From Burkholderiales bacterium (lineage in GTDB: Bacteria; Pseudomonadota; Gammaproteobacteria; Burkholderiales; Casimicrobiaceae), in assembly GCA_020852555.1 (NCBI GenBank), contig JADZAQ010000265.1, positions 1-42,202 on the forward strand: a stretch of DNA of 42,202 nucleotides. The letters are read 5' to 3'. The number at the start of each line of letters is the position of its first letter. Position 1 is the first letter of the stretch. Position numbers and translations under genes: made by a program. Below, in pieces: positions 31,781 through 39,426 of the stretch. The notes below the pieces were generated by a model, which saw only the letters and a program-made list of their open reading frames with translations, did no database searches and was not told the origin of the DNA.

Positions 31781-33229
31781 TCAGCTGCGCAAGACCTGGA
31801 GGAGGAAATTGACGTCGTGACTCATGTCCGGGAGCGTTTCCCGGAGCTTCGCGATCTGCCGGCAGGCGTGCAGGACGGTGGTGTGGTCGCGACCGCCGAA
31901 GTTGCTGCCGATCTCGGGCAGCGACATCTGCGTGAGCTCCTTGGCGAGCGCCATCGCCACCTGGCGCGGGCGGGCGATGGCTCGCGAGCGCTTCTTCGAG
32001 TGCATGTCGGTGACGCGGATCTTGTAGTAGTCGGCGACGGTCTTCTGGATGTTTTCGATGCTGATCTGGCGGTTTTGCACCGCCAGCAGGTCGCGCAGCG
32101 CCTCCTTGGCGAGGCCGAGCGAGATCTCCTGGCCGTGGAAGTTGGAGTAGGCGAGGACGCGCTTCAATGCCCCCTCCAGCTCGCGGACGTTGCTGCGGAT
32201 GTGCTTGGCGATGAAGAAGGCCACCTGCTCGTCCATGCGCATGGCGACCGACTGCGCCTTGGCGAGCAGGATCGCCACCCGCATCTCGAGCTCGGGCGGC
32301 TCCAGGGCGACGGTCAGCCCCCAGCCGAAGCGCGACTTGAGGCGCTCCTCGATGCCGGCGATCTCCTTGGGGAAGGTGTCGCAGGTGATCACCACCTGCT
32401 TGTGCGCCTCGACCAGCGTGTTGAAGAGGTAGAAGAACTCCTCCTGGGTGCGGCTCTTGCCGCCGAAGAACTGGATGTCGTCGATGAGCAGGAGGTCGAG
32501 CGTGCGGTAGTGGCGCTTGAACTCATCGAAGGCCTTGTGCTGGTAGGCGCGCACCACGTCCGAGACGTAGGTCTCGGCATGGATGTACTTGATGCGCGCC
32601 GCCGGATTGGCGGCCAGCATGTGGTTGCCGATCGCCTGGATGAGGTGCGTCTTGCCGAGCCCCACCCCGCCGTAGACGAAAAGCGGGTTGTACGACGTGG
32701 GGTGCTCGGCGACCTGCACGCCGGCGGCCCGGGCGAGTTGGTTCGCCTTGCCCGAGACGAAGGTGGCGAAGGTGAAGGTCGGATTGAGGCTCGAGGCATC
32801 CGCCTTGCGCGGCGCCACGGGGGTGGCCGGGCGGGGTGCGGGCGAGCTATCCACAGCTGCCGCCGTCGACACGGCGGGCGCGAGCGCGGCGGTGCGCACG
32901 GCCGGGCCGGCCGGCGCGCGGATGGGTTCGTGGTGAGCGGGGGCGCCGGCCGCCGGACCTTCGGCGACGGCATATTCGACCCGCACGGGGTGGCCCGCCG
33001 CGGCACTTGCCATGCCGACGATGCGTGCCCCGAAGCGGTCGCGAACCCATTGCAGGACGAACCGGTTGGGCGCCGTGAGACGCAGCGTGGTAGGTTCGCC
33101 CGGCTCTTCGACGCCGGTGAGCGGCTGGATCCAGGTGGTGAATTGTTGCGGCGTGAGTTCGCGGGAGAACGTGTCGAGGCAGACTTGCCAGGACGACGGG
33201 AAAAACGGAGTGGCAACGGCAGACATCAT
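31781..33229 (-). CDS. dnaA: Chromosomal replication initiator DnaA
   Basis: A 482-residue AAA+ initiator that binds DnaA boxes and opens the origin. Domain I (about 10-85) begins [21 protein letters not shown]. An Ala/Pro-rich domain II linker runs to about 145. Domain III has Walker [11 protein letters not shown] (187-196) and Walker [11 protein letters not shown]. Domain IV ends with the DNA-binding signature [15 protein letters not shown]. Two adjacent ATGs exist; I use the first (33227-33229), with AAGAGG nine bases upstream. A predicted promoter at 33358-33386 overlaps a perfect DnaA box, which suggests autoregulation. Confidence 0.97.
   Translation of the reverse strand: MMSAVATPFFPSSWQVCLDTFSRELTPQQFTTWIQPLTGVEEPGEPTTLRLTAPNRFVLQWVRDRFGARIVGMASAAAGHPVRVEYAVAEGPAAGAPAHHEPIRAPAGPAVRTAALAPAVSTAAAVDSSPAPRPATPVAPRKADASSLNPTFTFATFVSGKANQLARAAGVQVAEHPTSYNPLFVYGGVGLGKTHLIQAIGNHMLAANPAARIKYIHAETYVSDVVRAYQHKAFDEFKRHYRTLDLLLIDDIQFFGGKSRTQEEFFYLFNTLVEAHKQVVITCDTFPKEIAGIEERLKSRFGWGLTVALEPPELEMRVAILLAKAQSVAMRMDEQVAFFIAKHIRSNVRELEGALKRVLAYSNFHGQEISLGLAKEALRDLLAVQNRQISIENIQKTVADYYKIRVTDMHSKKRSRAIARPRQVAMALAKELTQMSLPEIGSNFGGRDHTTVLHACRQIAKLRETLPDMSHDVNFLLQVLRS
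32847..32855 (+). promoter_or_regulatory. DnaA-box-like site inside dnaA
   Basis: CTATCCACA differs from TTATCCACA only at the first base and lies in the linker-encoding part of dnaA. It may be chance, but it falls between the two intergenic regions that carry the other boxes. Confidence 0.3.
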
Positions 33230-33357
33230 GGAAGCGAGCCTCTTGGAGGGCCTGTAACCGATCGAGAAGGCGCCGCGCCGGGTGAGGTCGAGCCGCGCTG
33301 TCCCCATCGCGGCGTGGACCCTTCGCCACCGGTATGCTGGTGTGGCGCGGAGGGTCG

Positions 33358-33386
33358 ATTCTAGACAGGTCGGGGGCAGTTATCCA
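33358..33386 (-). promoter_or_regulatory. Predicted dnaA promoter
   Basis: On the minus strand, TGGATA (33386-33381) and TAGAAT (33363-33358) are separated by 17 bases; the -10 matches TATAAT at five of six positions. Transcription would start near 33351, giving a leader of about 120 bases. The -35 lies inside the perfect DnaA box. Confidence 0.55.
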
Positions 33387-33388
33387 CA
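33380..33388 (+). promoter_or_regulatory. Perfect DnaA box upstream of dnaA
   Basis: TTATCCACA is an exact match to the high-affinity DnaA box. Read on the minus strand it covers the -35 hexamer of the best dnaA promoter, so DnaA bound here would compete with RNA polymerase. It may also take part in origin function. Confidence 0.75.
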
Positions 33389-33497
33389 GCCGTTTGGCGC
33401 TTCGCCGTTCAATTCCGGGAGGCCGGCCGCACAGGCGAGCGATACCGTAAGTGACCGCTCGCACCGGGACGCGGATGCGGGCCCATCCTTCTCGATC

Positions 33498-33527
33498 TTG
33501 ACAGAACCCTCCATAACGCGTTCCAAT
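33498..33527 (+). promoter_or_regulatory. Predicted rpmH promoter
   Basis: A consensus -35 TTGACA (33498-33503) is followed after 18 bases by TCCAAT (33522-33527), four of six matches to the -10. The ATATAAG just downstream is an alternative -10 with poorer spacing. The rpmH ATG lies 55 bases further on. Confidence 0.55.
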
Positions 33528-33581
33528 ATAAGGCTTTTCGCCGCTCGGCGAAGCAACGGTAAACCTCGAAGCGAGTTCGCC

Positions 33582-33719
33582 ATGAAACGGACGTTCCAGC
33601 CCTCCAAGATCCGCCGTGCCCGCAATCACGGTTTTCGCGCGCGCATGTCGTCGGTCGGGGGCCGCAAGGTACTCTCGGCGCGCCGCGCCAAGGGTCGCAA
33701 GACCCTCACCCCGGTCTGA
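33582..33719 (+). CDS. rpmH: 50S ribosomal protein L34
   Basis: A 45-residue, very basic large-subunit protein. The sequence starts [19 protein letters not shown] and ends [13 protein letters not shown], covering the complete family with one residue more than the common 44. The ATG is at 33582-33584 and the stop at 33717-33719. It leads the rpmH-rnpA-yidD-yidC group, diverging from dnaA, with a TTGACA -35 upstream. The open frame of rnpA (-1 relative to rpmH) overlaps the end of this gene. Confidence 0.97.
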   Translation: MKRTFQPSKIRRARNHGFRARMSSVGGRKVLSARRAKGRKTLTPV

Positions 33720-33844
33720 TCGCGCCGGCAGGCTCAGGCCCCGCCGGTGACGGCAGCACGCCACCGCCCGCTGGCACGCGGCGTCCGCTGCGCCGCCTGA
33801 GCGGCCACGGGGCCTTCGACGCGGTCCTACGGGTCGGCCGCCGG

Positions 33845-34141
33845 ATGGAAGGCCAATACCTTCAACTCATCGTCGCCGCTGCCCCCACCACGGGAGGACG
33901 CAGCGGCTTCATCATCGGTCGCAAGGTCTCGCCGCGTGCCGTCGATCGCAATCGCATCCGGCGCAAGCTGCGCGAGGTGCTGCGCACTTTGCCCGCATCC
34001 GCCGAACGCTACGACCTCGTGCTGCGGGTCAAGCGCGGCCGGACGCGCGCCGAGCAGGAAGCGGCGACGGCGGAAGCGGCCCGGCTCCTGGCGCGTCTCG
34101 TCGGGCGCACCGGTTCCGAACGTGCCGCGGAGTCACCGTGA
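33845..34141 (+). CDS. rnpA: Ribonuclease P protein component (start uncertain)
   Basis: The protein cofactor of RNase P, which trims the 5' end of tRNAs. The RNR signature [22 protein letters not shown] is present. The first ATG/GTG/TTG in frame is the ATG at 33845, giving 98 residues. Homology clearly continues upstream: codons 33791-33844 read [18 protein letters not shown], the family's first helix. That stretch has no ATG, GTG or TTG before it; the nearest options are CTG at 33788 (117 residues) or 33797, or ATC at 33719 overlapping the rpmH stop. The true product is therefore probably about 115-140 residues from a non-standard start. It overlaps yidD by GTGA. Confidence 0.88.
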   Translation: MEGQYLQLIVAAAPTTGGRSGFIIGRKVSPRAVDRNRIRRKLREVLRTLPASAERYDLVLRVKRGRTRAEQEAATAEAARLLARLVGRTGSERAAESP

Positions 34142-34347
34142 AGACGATCCTGCGTTTCCTGGTGCGCGGCTATCAATACCTGCTGCGGCCGCTCCTCGGC
34201 AACAACTGCCGCTTCTACCCGAGTTGCTCGGATTACGCGCTCGAGGCGCTCGAGCGGCACGGCGCGCTGCGCGGGAGCTGGCTTGCCGTGCGGCGAGTCG
34301 CCCGCTGCCATCCGTATCATCCGGGGGGCTTCGACCCCGTTCCCTGA
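34138..34347 (+). CDS. yidD: Membrane protein insertion efficiency factor YidD
   Basis: A 69-residue membrane-associated protein thought to assist YidC-dependent insertion. It contains the complete signature: an amphipathic N-terminal helix, [20 protein letters not shown], and [14 protein letters not shown] at the C-terminus. It starts at GTG 34138-34140, overlapping the rnpA stop, so translation is coupled. yidC follows 73 bases later. Confidence 0.95.
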   Translation: MKTILRFLVRGYQYLLRPLLGNNCRFYPSCSDYALEALERHGALRGSWLAVRRVARCHPYHPGGFDPVP

Positions 34348-34420
34348 CAGCGCGCTACGCGCCGCACGAAAGAAAGCAGCGGGTTACGCCGAGCCTTCGG
34401 TCCGACCCGGTGAAGCCACC

Positions 34421-36187
34421 ATGCCCATGACGGAAATCCGCCGCCTTCTCCTGTTCGTGATCTTCTTCTCGTCCGGGTTCTTCCTGTGGAATGCGTGGCA
34501 GCAGGAGTACATGCCGCAGCCCCCGAAGAGCGCGCAAGGCGTCCCTGCGCCGGCGTCCCCCGGTGCGATGCCGGCCGCTCCCGGGGCCACGCCGGCGGCG
34601 CCGGGTGGTGCGGCGACACCGGCCGACGTCCCGACCGCGCCATCCGCGGCCCCGGCAGCCGGCGGTGTCGCCAGCGTTCCCGCACCCAGCGGCACGCCGG
34701 CGACGACGACGACGGGCCAGCTCATCACCATCCGCACCGACCTGTACACCGCGCAGGTCGACACGCTGGGCGGCGTCATCACCGAGGTATCGCTCAACAA
34801 GCATCACGACGCGCACGATCGCACCAAACCGTACCTTGTCCTGCAACGCAACGCCGAACGCACGTTCGTCGCGCAGTCCGGCCTCATCGGCGAGGGGCTG
34901 CCCAACCATCGCACGCAATGGACCGTCGAGCCCGGCCCGCGCGATCTCGCACCCGGCGCCGAGCGCGTCGAATTGCGCCTCACGACGACCACGCCGAGCG
35001 GCGATCCGATCGTCAAGGTGCTCACGTTCCACCGCGGCAGCTACCTCATCGACGTCGCCTTCGACATCACCAACAAGGGCAGCGCGCCGATCTCCCCGCA
35101 CGCCTACTTCCAGTTGACGCGCGATACCAAACAGGCGGTGGTGCAAAGCTCGATGGCGCCCGCGGCCTACGTGGGCCCCGTCGTCTACAACGACAAGGAT
35201 CACTTCAAGAAGGTCGAATTCAGCGAGATCGACAAGGAAGCGGCCGATCCCAATCGCAAGCCGGCGTTCACCAAGAGCGCCGACAACGGTTGGGTGGGCA
35301 TGATCGAGCACTACTTCGTCGCCGCCTGGCTGCCGTCCGACGAGGCGAAGACCCCGCGCGAGTTCTTCACCCGCAAGCTCGACAACGGCCTGTACGCCGC
35401 CGGCGTGATCGTGCCGGTGGGCAGCATCGCGCCCGGCGCCACCGGCGAAGTGCGGGTGCCGCTGTACGTCGGCCCGCAGGACCAGGACGTGCTCGCCAAG
35501 ACCGCGAAGGGCCTCGACCTCGTCGTCGACTACGGCATCTTCACCGTGCTCGCGGCCCCCCTGTTCGTGCTCCTCAAATGGCTGCACGGCCTGCTCGGCA
35601 ACTGGGGCTGGGCGATCATCGTCATGACGATCATGATCAAGGGCGCCTTCTATCCGCTCAACGCGGCAGCGGCGCGGTCGATGGCGAAGATGAAGATCAT
35701 CGCGCCCAAGATGAAGGCGCTGCAGCAGCAGTACGCCGACGACAAGCAGCAGCTCCAGATCAAGATGATGGAGCTCTACAAGACCGAGAAGATCAATCCG
35801 CTCGGCGGCTGCCTGCCGATCGTGGTGCAGATCCCCGTGTTCATCGCGCTGTACTGGGTGCTGCTGTCCGCGGTCGAATTGCGGCAGGCGCCCTGGATCC
35901 TGTGGATCCACGACCTGTCCGCACCCGATCCGTTCTTCGTGCTGCCGGTGATCTACGCGATCACCGCGTACCTGCAGGTCAAGCTCTCACCGACGCCGAT
36001 CACCGATCCCACGCAGGCGAAGATCATGCAGATCATGCCGATCGCCTTCTCGGTGCTGTTCGTCTTCTTCCCGGCGGGCCTCGTGCTGTACTGGCTCGTC
36101 AACAACCTGCTGCAGATCGCGCAGCAGTGGCACGTGAACCGGATGCTGGAGAAGGAAGCCGCGCTGAAGGCGGCGAAGCGGCGCTGA
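34421..36187 (+). CDS. yidC: Membrane protein insertase YidC
   Basis: A 588-residue inner-membrane insertase that folds and inserts proteins alone or with SecYEG. The first membrane helix (about 6-24, LLLFVIFFSSGFFLWNAW) is followed by a Pro/Ala-rich linker (about 30-100) and the large periplasmic beta-sandwich domain. The conserved membrane core starts at about residue 375 with FVLLKWLHGLLGNWGWAIIV. It continues through KMKIIAPKMKALQQQYADDK, the cytosolic hairpin, and GCLPIVVQIPVFIALYWVL. The tail is basic. The ATG at 34421 is used; the ATG two codons later (34427) is equally plausible. It converges on a minus-strand gene seven bases after its stop. Confidence 0.97.
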   Translation: MPMTEIRRLLLFVIFFSSGFFLWNAWQQEYMPQPPKSAQGVPAPASPGAMPAAPGATPAAPGGAATPADVPTAPSAAPAAGGVASVPAPSGTPATTTTGQLITIRTDLYTAQVDTLGGVITEVSLNKHHDAHDRTKPYLVLQRNAERTFVAQSGLIGEGLPNHRTQWTVEPGPRDLAPGAERVELRLTTTTPSGDPIVKVLTFHRGSYLIDVAFDITNKGSAPISPHAYFQLTRDTKQAVVQSSMAPAAYVGPVVYNDKDHFKKVEFSEIDKEAADPNRKPAFTKSADNGWVGMIEHYFVAAWLPSDEAKTPREFFTRKLDNGLYAAGVIVPVGSIAPGATGEVRVPLYVGPQDQDVLAKTAKGLDLVVDYGIFTVLAAPLFVLLKWLHGLLGNWGWAIIVMTIMIKGAFYPLNAAAARSMAKMKIIAPKMKALQQQYADDKQQLQIKMMELYKTEKINPLGGCLPIVVQIPVFIALYWVLLSAVELRQAPWILWIHDLSAPDPFFVLPVIYAITAYLQVKLSPTPITDPTQAKIMQIMPIAFSVLFVFFPAGLVLYWLVNNLLQIAQQWHVNRMLEKEAALKAAKRR

Positions 36188-36194
36188 CGCGGCG

Positions 36195-36698
36195 TTACCC
36201 CAAGCACTCCGGCGGGCAGCCGCGCTGCCACAGCACTGCCCGGCGCTTGGCCTGCTCGCGATACTCGGGCGCATCCGGCGCGGGGAGCACGTCGCCCCAC
36301 CATTCGTGCGAGCAGCCGGAGCGCCACGCCATCTCGTCGGCAAGCGTGGTGCCGTGGTCGACGCACGCACGCTCGAGTGCCGCGAACGCCGCGCGCACCG
36401 CCCGATCGGTTGCCGCATCGGGCGTCGTGAGCGCGTCGTAGCAGGCGCCGGAGAGCGCCTCCATCAAGGCGACGTACGGGTAGTTCGTGCGATCGCGCCG
36501 CCAGGCGTCGAGCCACTCGTCGGTGACGAGGCGCACCGACTCGCCGCGCGGCCGGTCGGTCGACTTGGCGGTGGTAAGCATCATGTGGCGCATCAGTTCC
36601 GCCCGCGAGTGGATCGTGCGGGCACGCAGCGCGGCCTCGCGGGCGACGGCAACGTCGGCCTCGGCGGCGTGGCGCAGTTCGGTGGTGAAGTCGGTCAT
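36195..36698 (-). CDS. Unrecognised 167-residue protein
   Basis: A cytoplasmic-looking protein with no signal peptide, membrane segment or motif that I can name. It is mostly helical in character (Ala, Arg and Glu rich), contains five cysteines, of which two form a C-terminal GCPPEC pair, and has a Trp/His-rich stretch CSHEWWGD. The ATG at 36696-36698 has AGGA six bases upstream. It lies 79 bases downstream of the ABC ATPase gene in the same direction and could be the last gene of the sugar cassette, or an independent gene. Confidence 0.75.
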   Translation of the reverse strand: MTDFTTELRHAAEADVAVAREAALRARTIHSRAELMRHMMLTTAKSTDRPRGESVRLVTDEWLDAWRRDRTNYPYVALMEALSGACYDALTTPDAATDRAVRAAFAALERACVDHGTTLADEMAWRSGCSHEWWGDVLPAPDAPEYREQAKRRAVLWQRGCPPECLG

Positions 36699-36777
36699 GG
36701 CGTTCCTGTCGTGAGTCGAAGCTCGATTGCGGTAGTGAATCCCGGGCGCCGGACACGCGCGGGCGGCGAGACGAACG

Positions 36778-37572
36778 TCAATGGCGCGCGGGCTGCCCGG
36801 TCATGACGAGGTGGGCGAGGTCGTCGCCGGTGAGGCCGGCGGTCGGCCGATCGGCGATCTTGCGGCCGCTCTTCAGCACCGCGACGCGCGACGCGACGTC
36901 GACCACTTCGCCCATGTTGTGGCTGATGAGGATCACCGTGGTGCCGCCGCGCGCGAGCTCGCGAATGAGGTCGAGCACCTGCCGGCTCTCGGCCACCCCG
37001 AGCGCCGCGGTGGGCTCGTCCATGATCACGAGGCGCGCGTTCCAGCGCAGCGCGCGGGCGATCGCCACCGCCTGCCGCTGGCCGCCGGACAGCGTCTCCA
37101 CCGGACGGTCGACGTCGTCGATGGTGACGTTGAGCCGGGCGAGATAGCGCTTCGCTTCCGCGCGCATGCGGCGCTTGTCGAGGATGCGCAAGCCGGGCAC
37201 CAGCGGTCGCGTCAGCTCGGCGCCGATGAAGATGTTCTGCCAGATGGGTTGGCGCGGCGCGAGGGCCAAGTCCTGGTAGATCGTCGCGATCCCCGCCTGC
37301 AGCGCGCCCTGCGGCGAACCCAGGCGCACCGCGCGGCCCTCGATCTCGATCGCGCCGGCGTCGGGCTCGTGCGCGCCCGACACCACGCGGATGAGCGTCG
37401 ACTTGCCGGCGCCGTTGTCGCCGCAGATCGCGAGCACCTCGCCGGCGTCGACGTGGAGGTCGACGCCGGTGAGCGCCTCGACGGCGCCGTAGCGCTTGCG
37501 GATCCCGGTGAGCCTGACGAGGGGCGCGCGGGTGGGCGCGCTACTTGATGAACTTGTCGACGTTGGAGGCAT
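36778..37572 (-). CDS. Sugar ABC transporter, single-domain ATP-binding protein
   Basis: 264 residues with one complete ABC ATPase domain: Walker A GDNGAGKST, signature LSGGQRQAVAIARAL, Walker B LVIMDEPTAALG and H-loop SHN. It should power uptake through the permease encoded upstream. CUT2-family sugar transporters usually have a fused double ATPase of about 500 residues, so this is the single-domain (FrcA-like) form and would act as a homodimer. The ATG at 37570-37572 overlaps the binding-protein gene by 32 bases and is the only ATG or GTG ahead of the conserved VRLTGIRKRYG. The substrate is not determined by the sequence. Confidence 0.93.
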   Translation of the reverse strand: MPPTSTSSSSSAPTRAPLVRLTGIRKRYGAVEALTGVDLHVDAGEVLAICGDNGAGKSTLIRVVSGAHEPDAGAIEIEGRAVRLGSPQGALQAGIATIYQDLALAPRQPIWQNIFIGAELTRPLVPGLRILDKRRMRAEAKRYLARLNVTIDDVDRPVETLSGGQRQAVAIARALRWNARLVIMDEPTAALGVAESRQVLDLIRELARGGTTVILISHNMGEVVDVASRVAVLKSGRKIADRPTAGLTGDDLAHLVMTGQPARH

Positions 37573-38473
37573 CGACCAGCACGCCGTCGACCCACAGGTA
37601 CGGTCCCGACACCACCTTGTCGCGGGGAATCTTCTTGACGACGATCTTGTCGAGCGCGTCGATTGCCATCTGGCCCATCGACTCGAAGGGGATCGCCACC
37701 GTCGCGGTGAAGAGGCTCTCCGGATCCTTGATCCTTCGGTACGACTCCTGTCCACCGTCGACGCTCACCATCACCACGTCGCCCTTCTTGTAACCCTGCG
37801 CGCGCAGGAGGTCGTCGATGATCCACGCCTGGCCGTCCCACGATGCCCACACGCCCTGGAACTTGCCCTTGTTCTGCAGGATGAGCGCCTGCATGCCGTT
37901 GCGCACGTCGTCGCGCCAGCTCGCGGTGCGCGCCATCGAATGGCTGCCCAGCACCTTGACCGCGGGATTCTCGGAGAGGATCACGTCGAGGATCTTGCCG
38001 CGGATGCGCGAGGCGACGTTCTGCTCGAAGCGCGCGGTGAGGATCTCGCCCTTGTAGTTCATCTTCGACAGCAGGTACATCGTCGCCTGCGCGCCGCCGA
38101 TGTAGTCGTTGACCTGGATGTCGAAGAGCGAGTGCGGACTCGTCCCGGAGACGACGGTGACGAGCGGGATGCCGGCCTTCTTGACGCTCGCGAACTGCGC
38201 GTCGGCCTCGATCGGCTTGCCCATGCACAGGACGAGGCCGTCGACCTTGGCCTGGATCATCGCCTCGATCTGCTCGGAGTGCTTGGGCAGGCTCCCCTCG
38301 GAGTTCAGTTGCTGCACCGTCCAGCCGAGCTTCTTCGCGGCATCCGCCGCGGCGTTGGAGCAGCGCGCGTGCGTTTCGGCCGACATCTGGAAGGCGATGA
38401 TGCCGAGTTTGAAAGCGTGTGCCGACGTGGCGGCGAAGAGCGCCGCTGCCGCGATGAACAACGTGCGTAGCAT
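37541..38473 (-). CDS. Sugar ABC transporter, periplasmic substrate-binding protein
   Basis: A 310-residue periplasmic binding protein of the ribose/galactose type (type I fold). The signal peptide covers residues 1-20 (LFIAAAALFAATSAHA) with cleavage before FKLGIIAF. The family's VDGLVLCMGKPIEADAQFASVKKAGIPLV hinge region is recognisable in pieces, as is VSVDGGQESYRRIKD near the C-terminus. The ATG at 38471-38473 has AGGGG six bases upstream. It lies between the permease (8 bases) and the ATPase (overlap) in one operon. A pentose or hexose ligand is likely from the family, but the specific sugar is not known. Confidence 0.93.
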   Translation of the reverse strand: MLRTLFIAAAALFAATSAHAFKLGIIAFQMSAETHARCSNAAADAAKKLGWTVQQLNSEGSLPKHSEQIEAMIQAKVDGLVLCMGKPIEADAQFASVKKAGIPLVTVVSGTSPHSLFDIQVNDYIGGAQATMYLLSKMNYKGEILTARFEQNVASRIRGKILDVILSENPAVKVLGSHSMARTASWRDDVRNGMQALILQNKGKFQGVWASWDGQAWIIDDLLRAQGYKKGDVVMVSVDGGQESYRRIKDPESLFTATVAIPFESMGQMAIDALDKIVVKKIPRDKVVSGPYLWVDGVLVDASNVDKFIK

Positions 38474-38481
38474 GTTTTCCC

Positions 38482-39426
38482 CTAGATCCCGAAAGCGGCC
38501 TTCTTGAGCGCGGCGGCCGATACCGCGACGGAAGCGACGATGATAAGGCCCAGGACGATATCCTGGACATAGTACGGCGCGCCCATGAGGACGAGTCCGT
38601 TGCCGAGCATCCCGATCGTCGCCGCGCCGACCAGCGTGCCGGGAACGTTGCAGCGTCCCGGTTCGAACATCGTCATGCCGAGGAGCACCGCGGCGATCGA
38701 GGTGAGAAGGTAGTCCTTGGCCATGTCGGGGGCGGCCGAGTTGAGGGTGGCGGCGAGCAGGACGCCGACCAGCCCCGCGGTGAAGCCCGCGAAGGCGAGC
38801 GCCACCACCTTCATCCGCTGGACCTTGACGCCGGCCAGGCGCGCCGCCTCGTCGGCCTCGCCGGTGAACACGAGGTGCATGCCGAGCCGCGTTTGCTTCA
38901 GCACGAACTGCACGACGAGCGCGACCGCCGCTGTCCACAGGATGAGTGCCGGGATGCCGGCGACGCTGCCGCGGCCGAGCGCGAGGAAGGCGGGATCCCA
39001 ACGGCCGACGAAGGCGACGCCGCCGGTGATGCCGAAGCCGGTGCCGGTGGCGACCGAGGCCGTGGCGAGTGTGGCGATGAGCGACGGGATGCGCAGGCGC
39101 GTGACGAGGAGGCCGTTGACGACCCCCGCGACGAGGCCCACACCGAGTGCGGCCGCAACCGCGAGGAGCGGTGTCACCTGGCGGAAGACGAGCCCGCCCG
39201 CCACCACCGCGCACAGGCTGCACACCGCCGCGAACGAGAGGTCGAGCTCGGCGACCGTGAAGGCGAGCGAGAAGCCGATGGCGAGGATGGCCAAGAAGCT
39301 CACCTGCTTGCCGACGTTGAGGAGATTGGTCGGATTGACGAAATTGTCGGCGGCGAGCGCGAAGAAGACGAACAGCGCGAGCGCCGCGAGCGCGGTGCCG
39401 TAGGTGGCGAAGAAGTGGCGGTTCAC
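38482..39426 (-). CDS. Sugar ABC transporter, permease (CUT2 type)
   Basis: A 314-residue inner-membrane permease with about 8-10 hydrophobic segments, of the RbsC/FrcC group. Recognisable segments are FVNPTNLLNVGKQVSFLAILA near the N-terminus and AVLLGMTMFEPGRCNVPGTLVG near the C-terminus, where RbsC-like proteins have an equivalent G-rich loop. The GTG at 39424-39426 overlaps the kinase stop (GTGA), showing translational coupling. It transports the sugar delivered by the binding protein and powered by the single-domain ATPase. Confidence 0.94.
   Translation of the reverse strand: MNRHFFATYGTALAALALFVFFALAADNFVNPTNLLNVGKQVSFLAILAIGFSLAFTVAELDLSFAAVCSLCAVVAGGLVFRQVTPLLAVAAALGVGLVAGVVNGLLVTRLRIPSLIATLATASVATGTGFGITGGVAFVGRWDPAFLALGRGSVAGIPALILWTAAVALVVQFVLKQTRLGMHLVFTGEADEAARLAGVKVQRMKVVALAFAGFTAGLVGVLLAATLNSAAPDMAKDYLLTSIAAVLLGMTMFEPGRCNVPGTLVGAATIGMLGNGLVLMGAPYYVQDIVLGLIIVASVAVSAAALKKAAFGI

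Larger units (their letters stand above)
33230..33581. other. dnaA-rpmH divergent intergenic region, candidate oriC
   Basis: 352 non-coding bases between the divergent dnaA and rpmH genes. It holds one perfect DnaA box (33380-33388), the predicted dnaA promoter on the minus strand, and a strong -35 for rpmH on the plus strand. The AT-rich stretch nearest rpmH (about 33510-33545) could be an unwinding element or simply the promoter. Gene orientation changes here from leftward to rightward, as expected at an origin, but only one strong box is visible. Confidence 0.45.

Noticed and set aside
33700-33720. Programmed -1 frameshift joining rpmH to rnpA.
   Set aside because: The frames fit a -1 shift, but no slippery heptamer or downstream structure is visible and an L34-RNase P fusion would be non-functional as L34.
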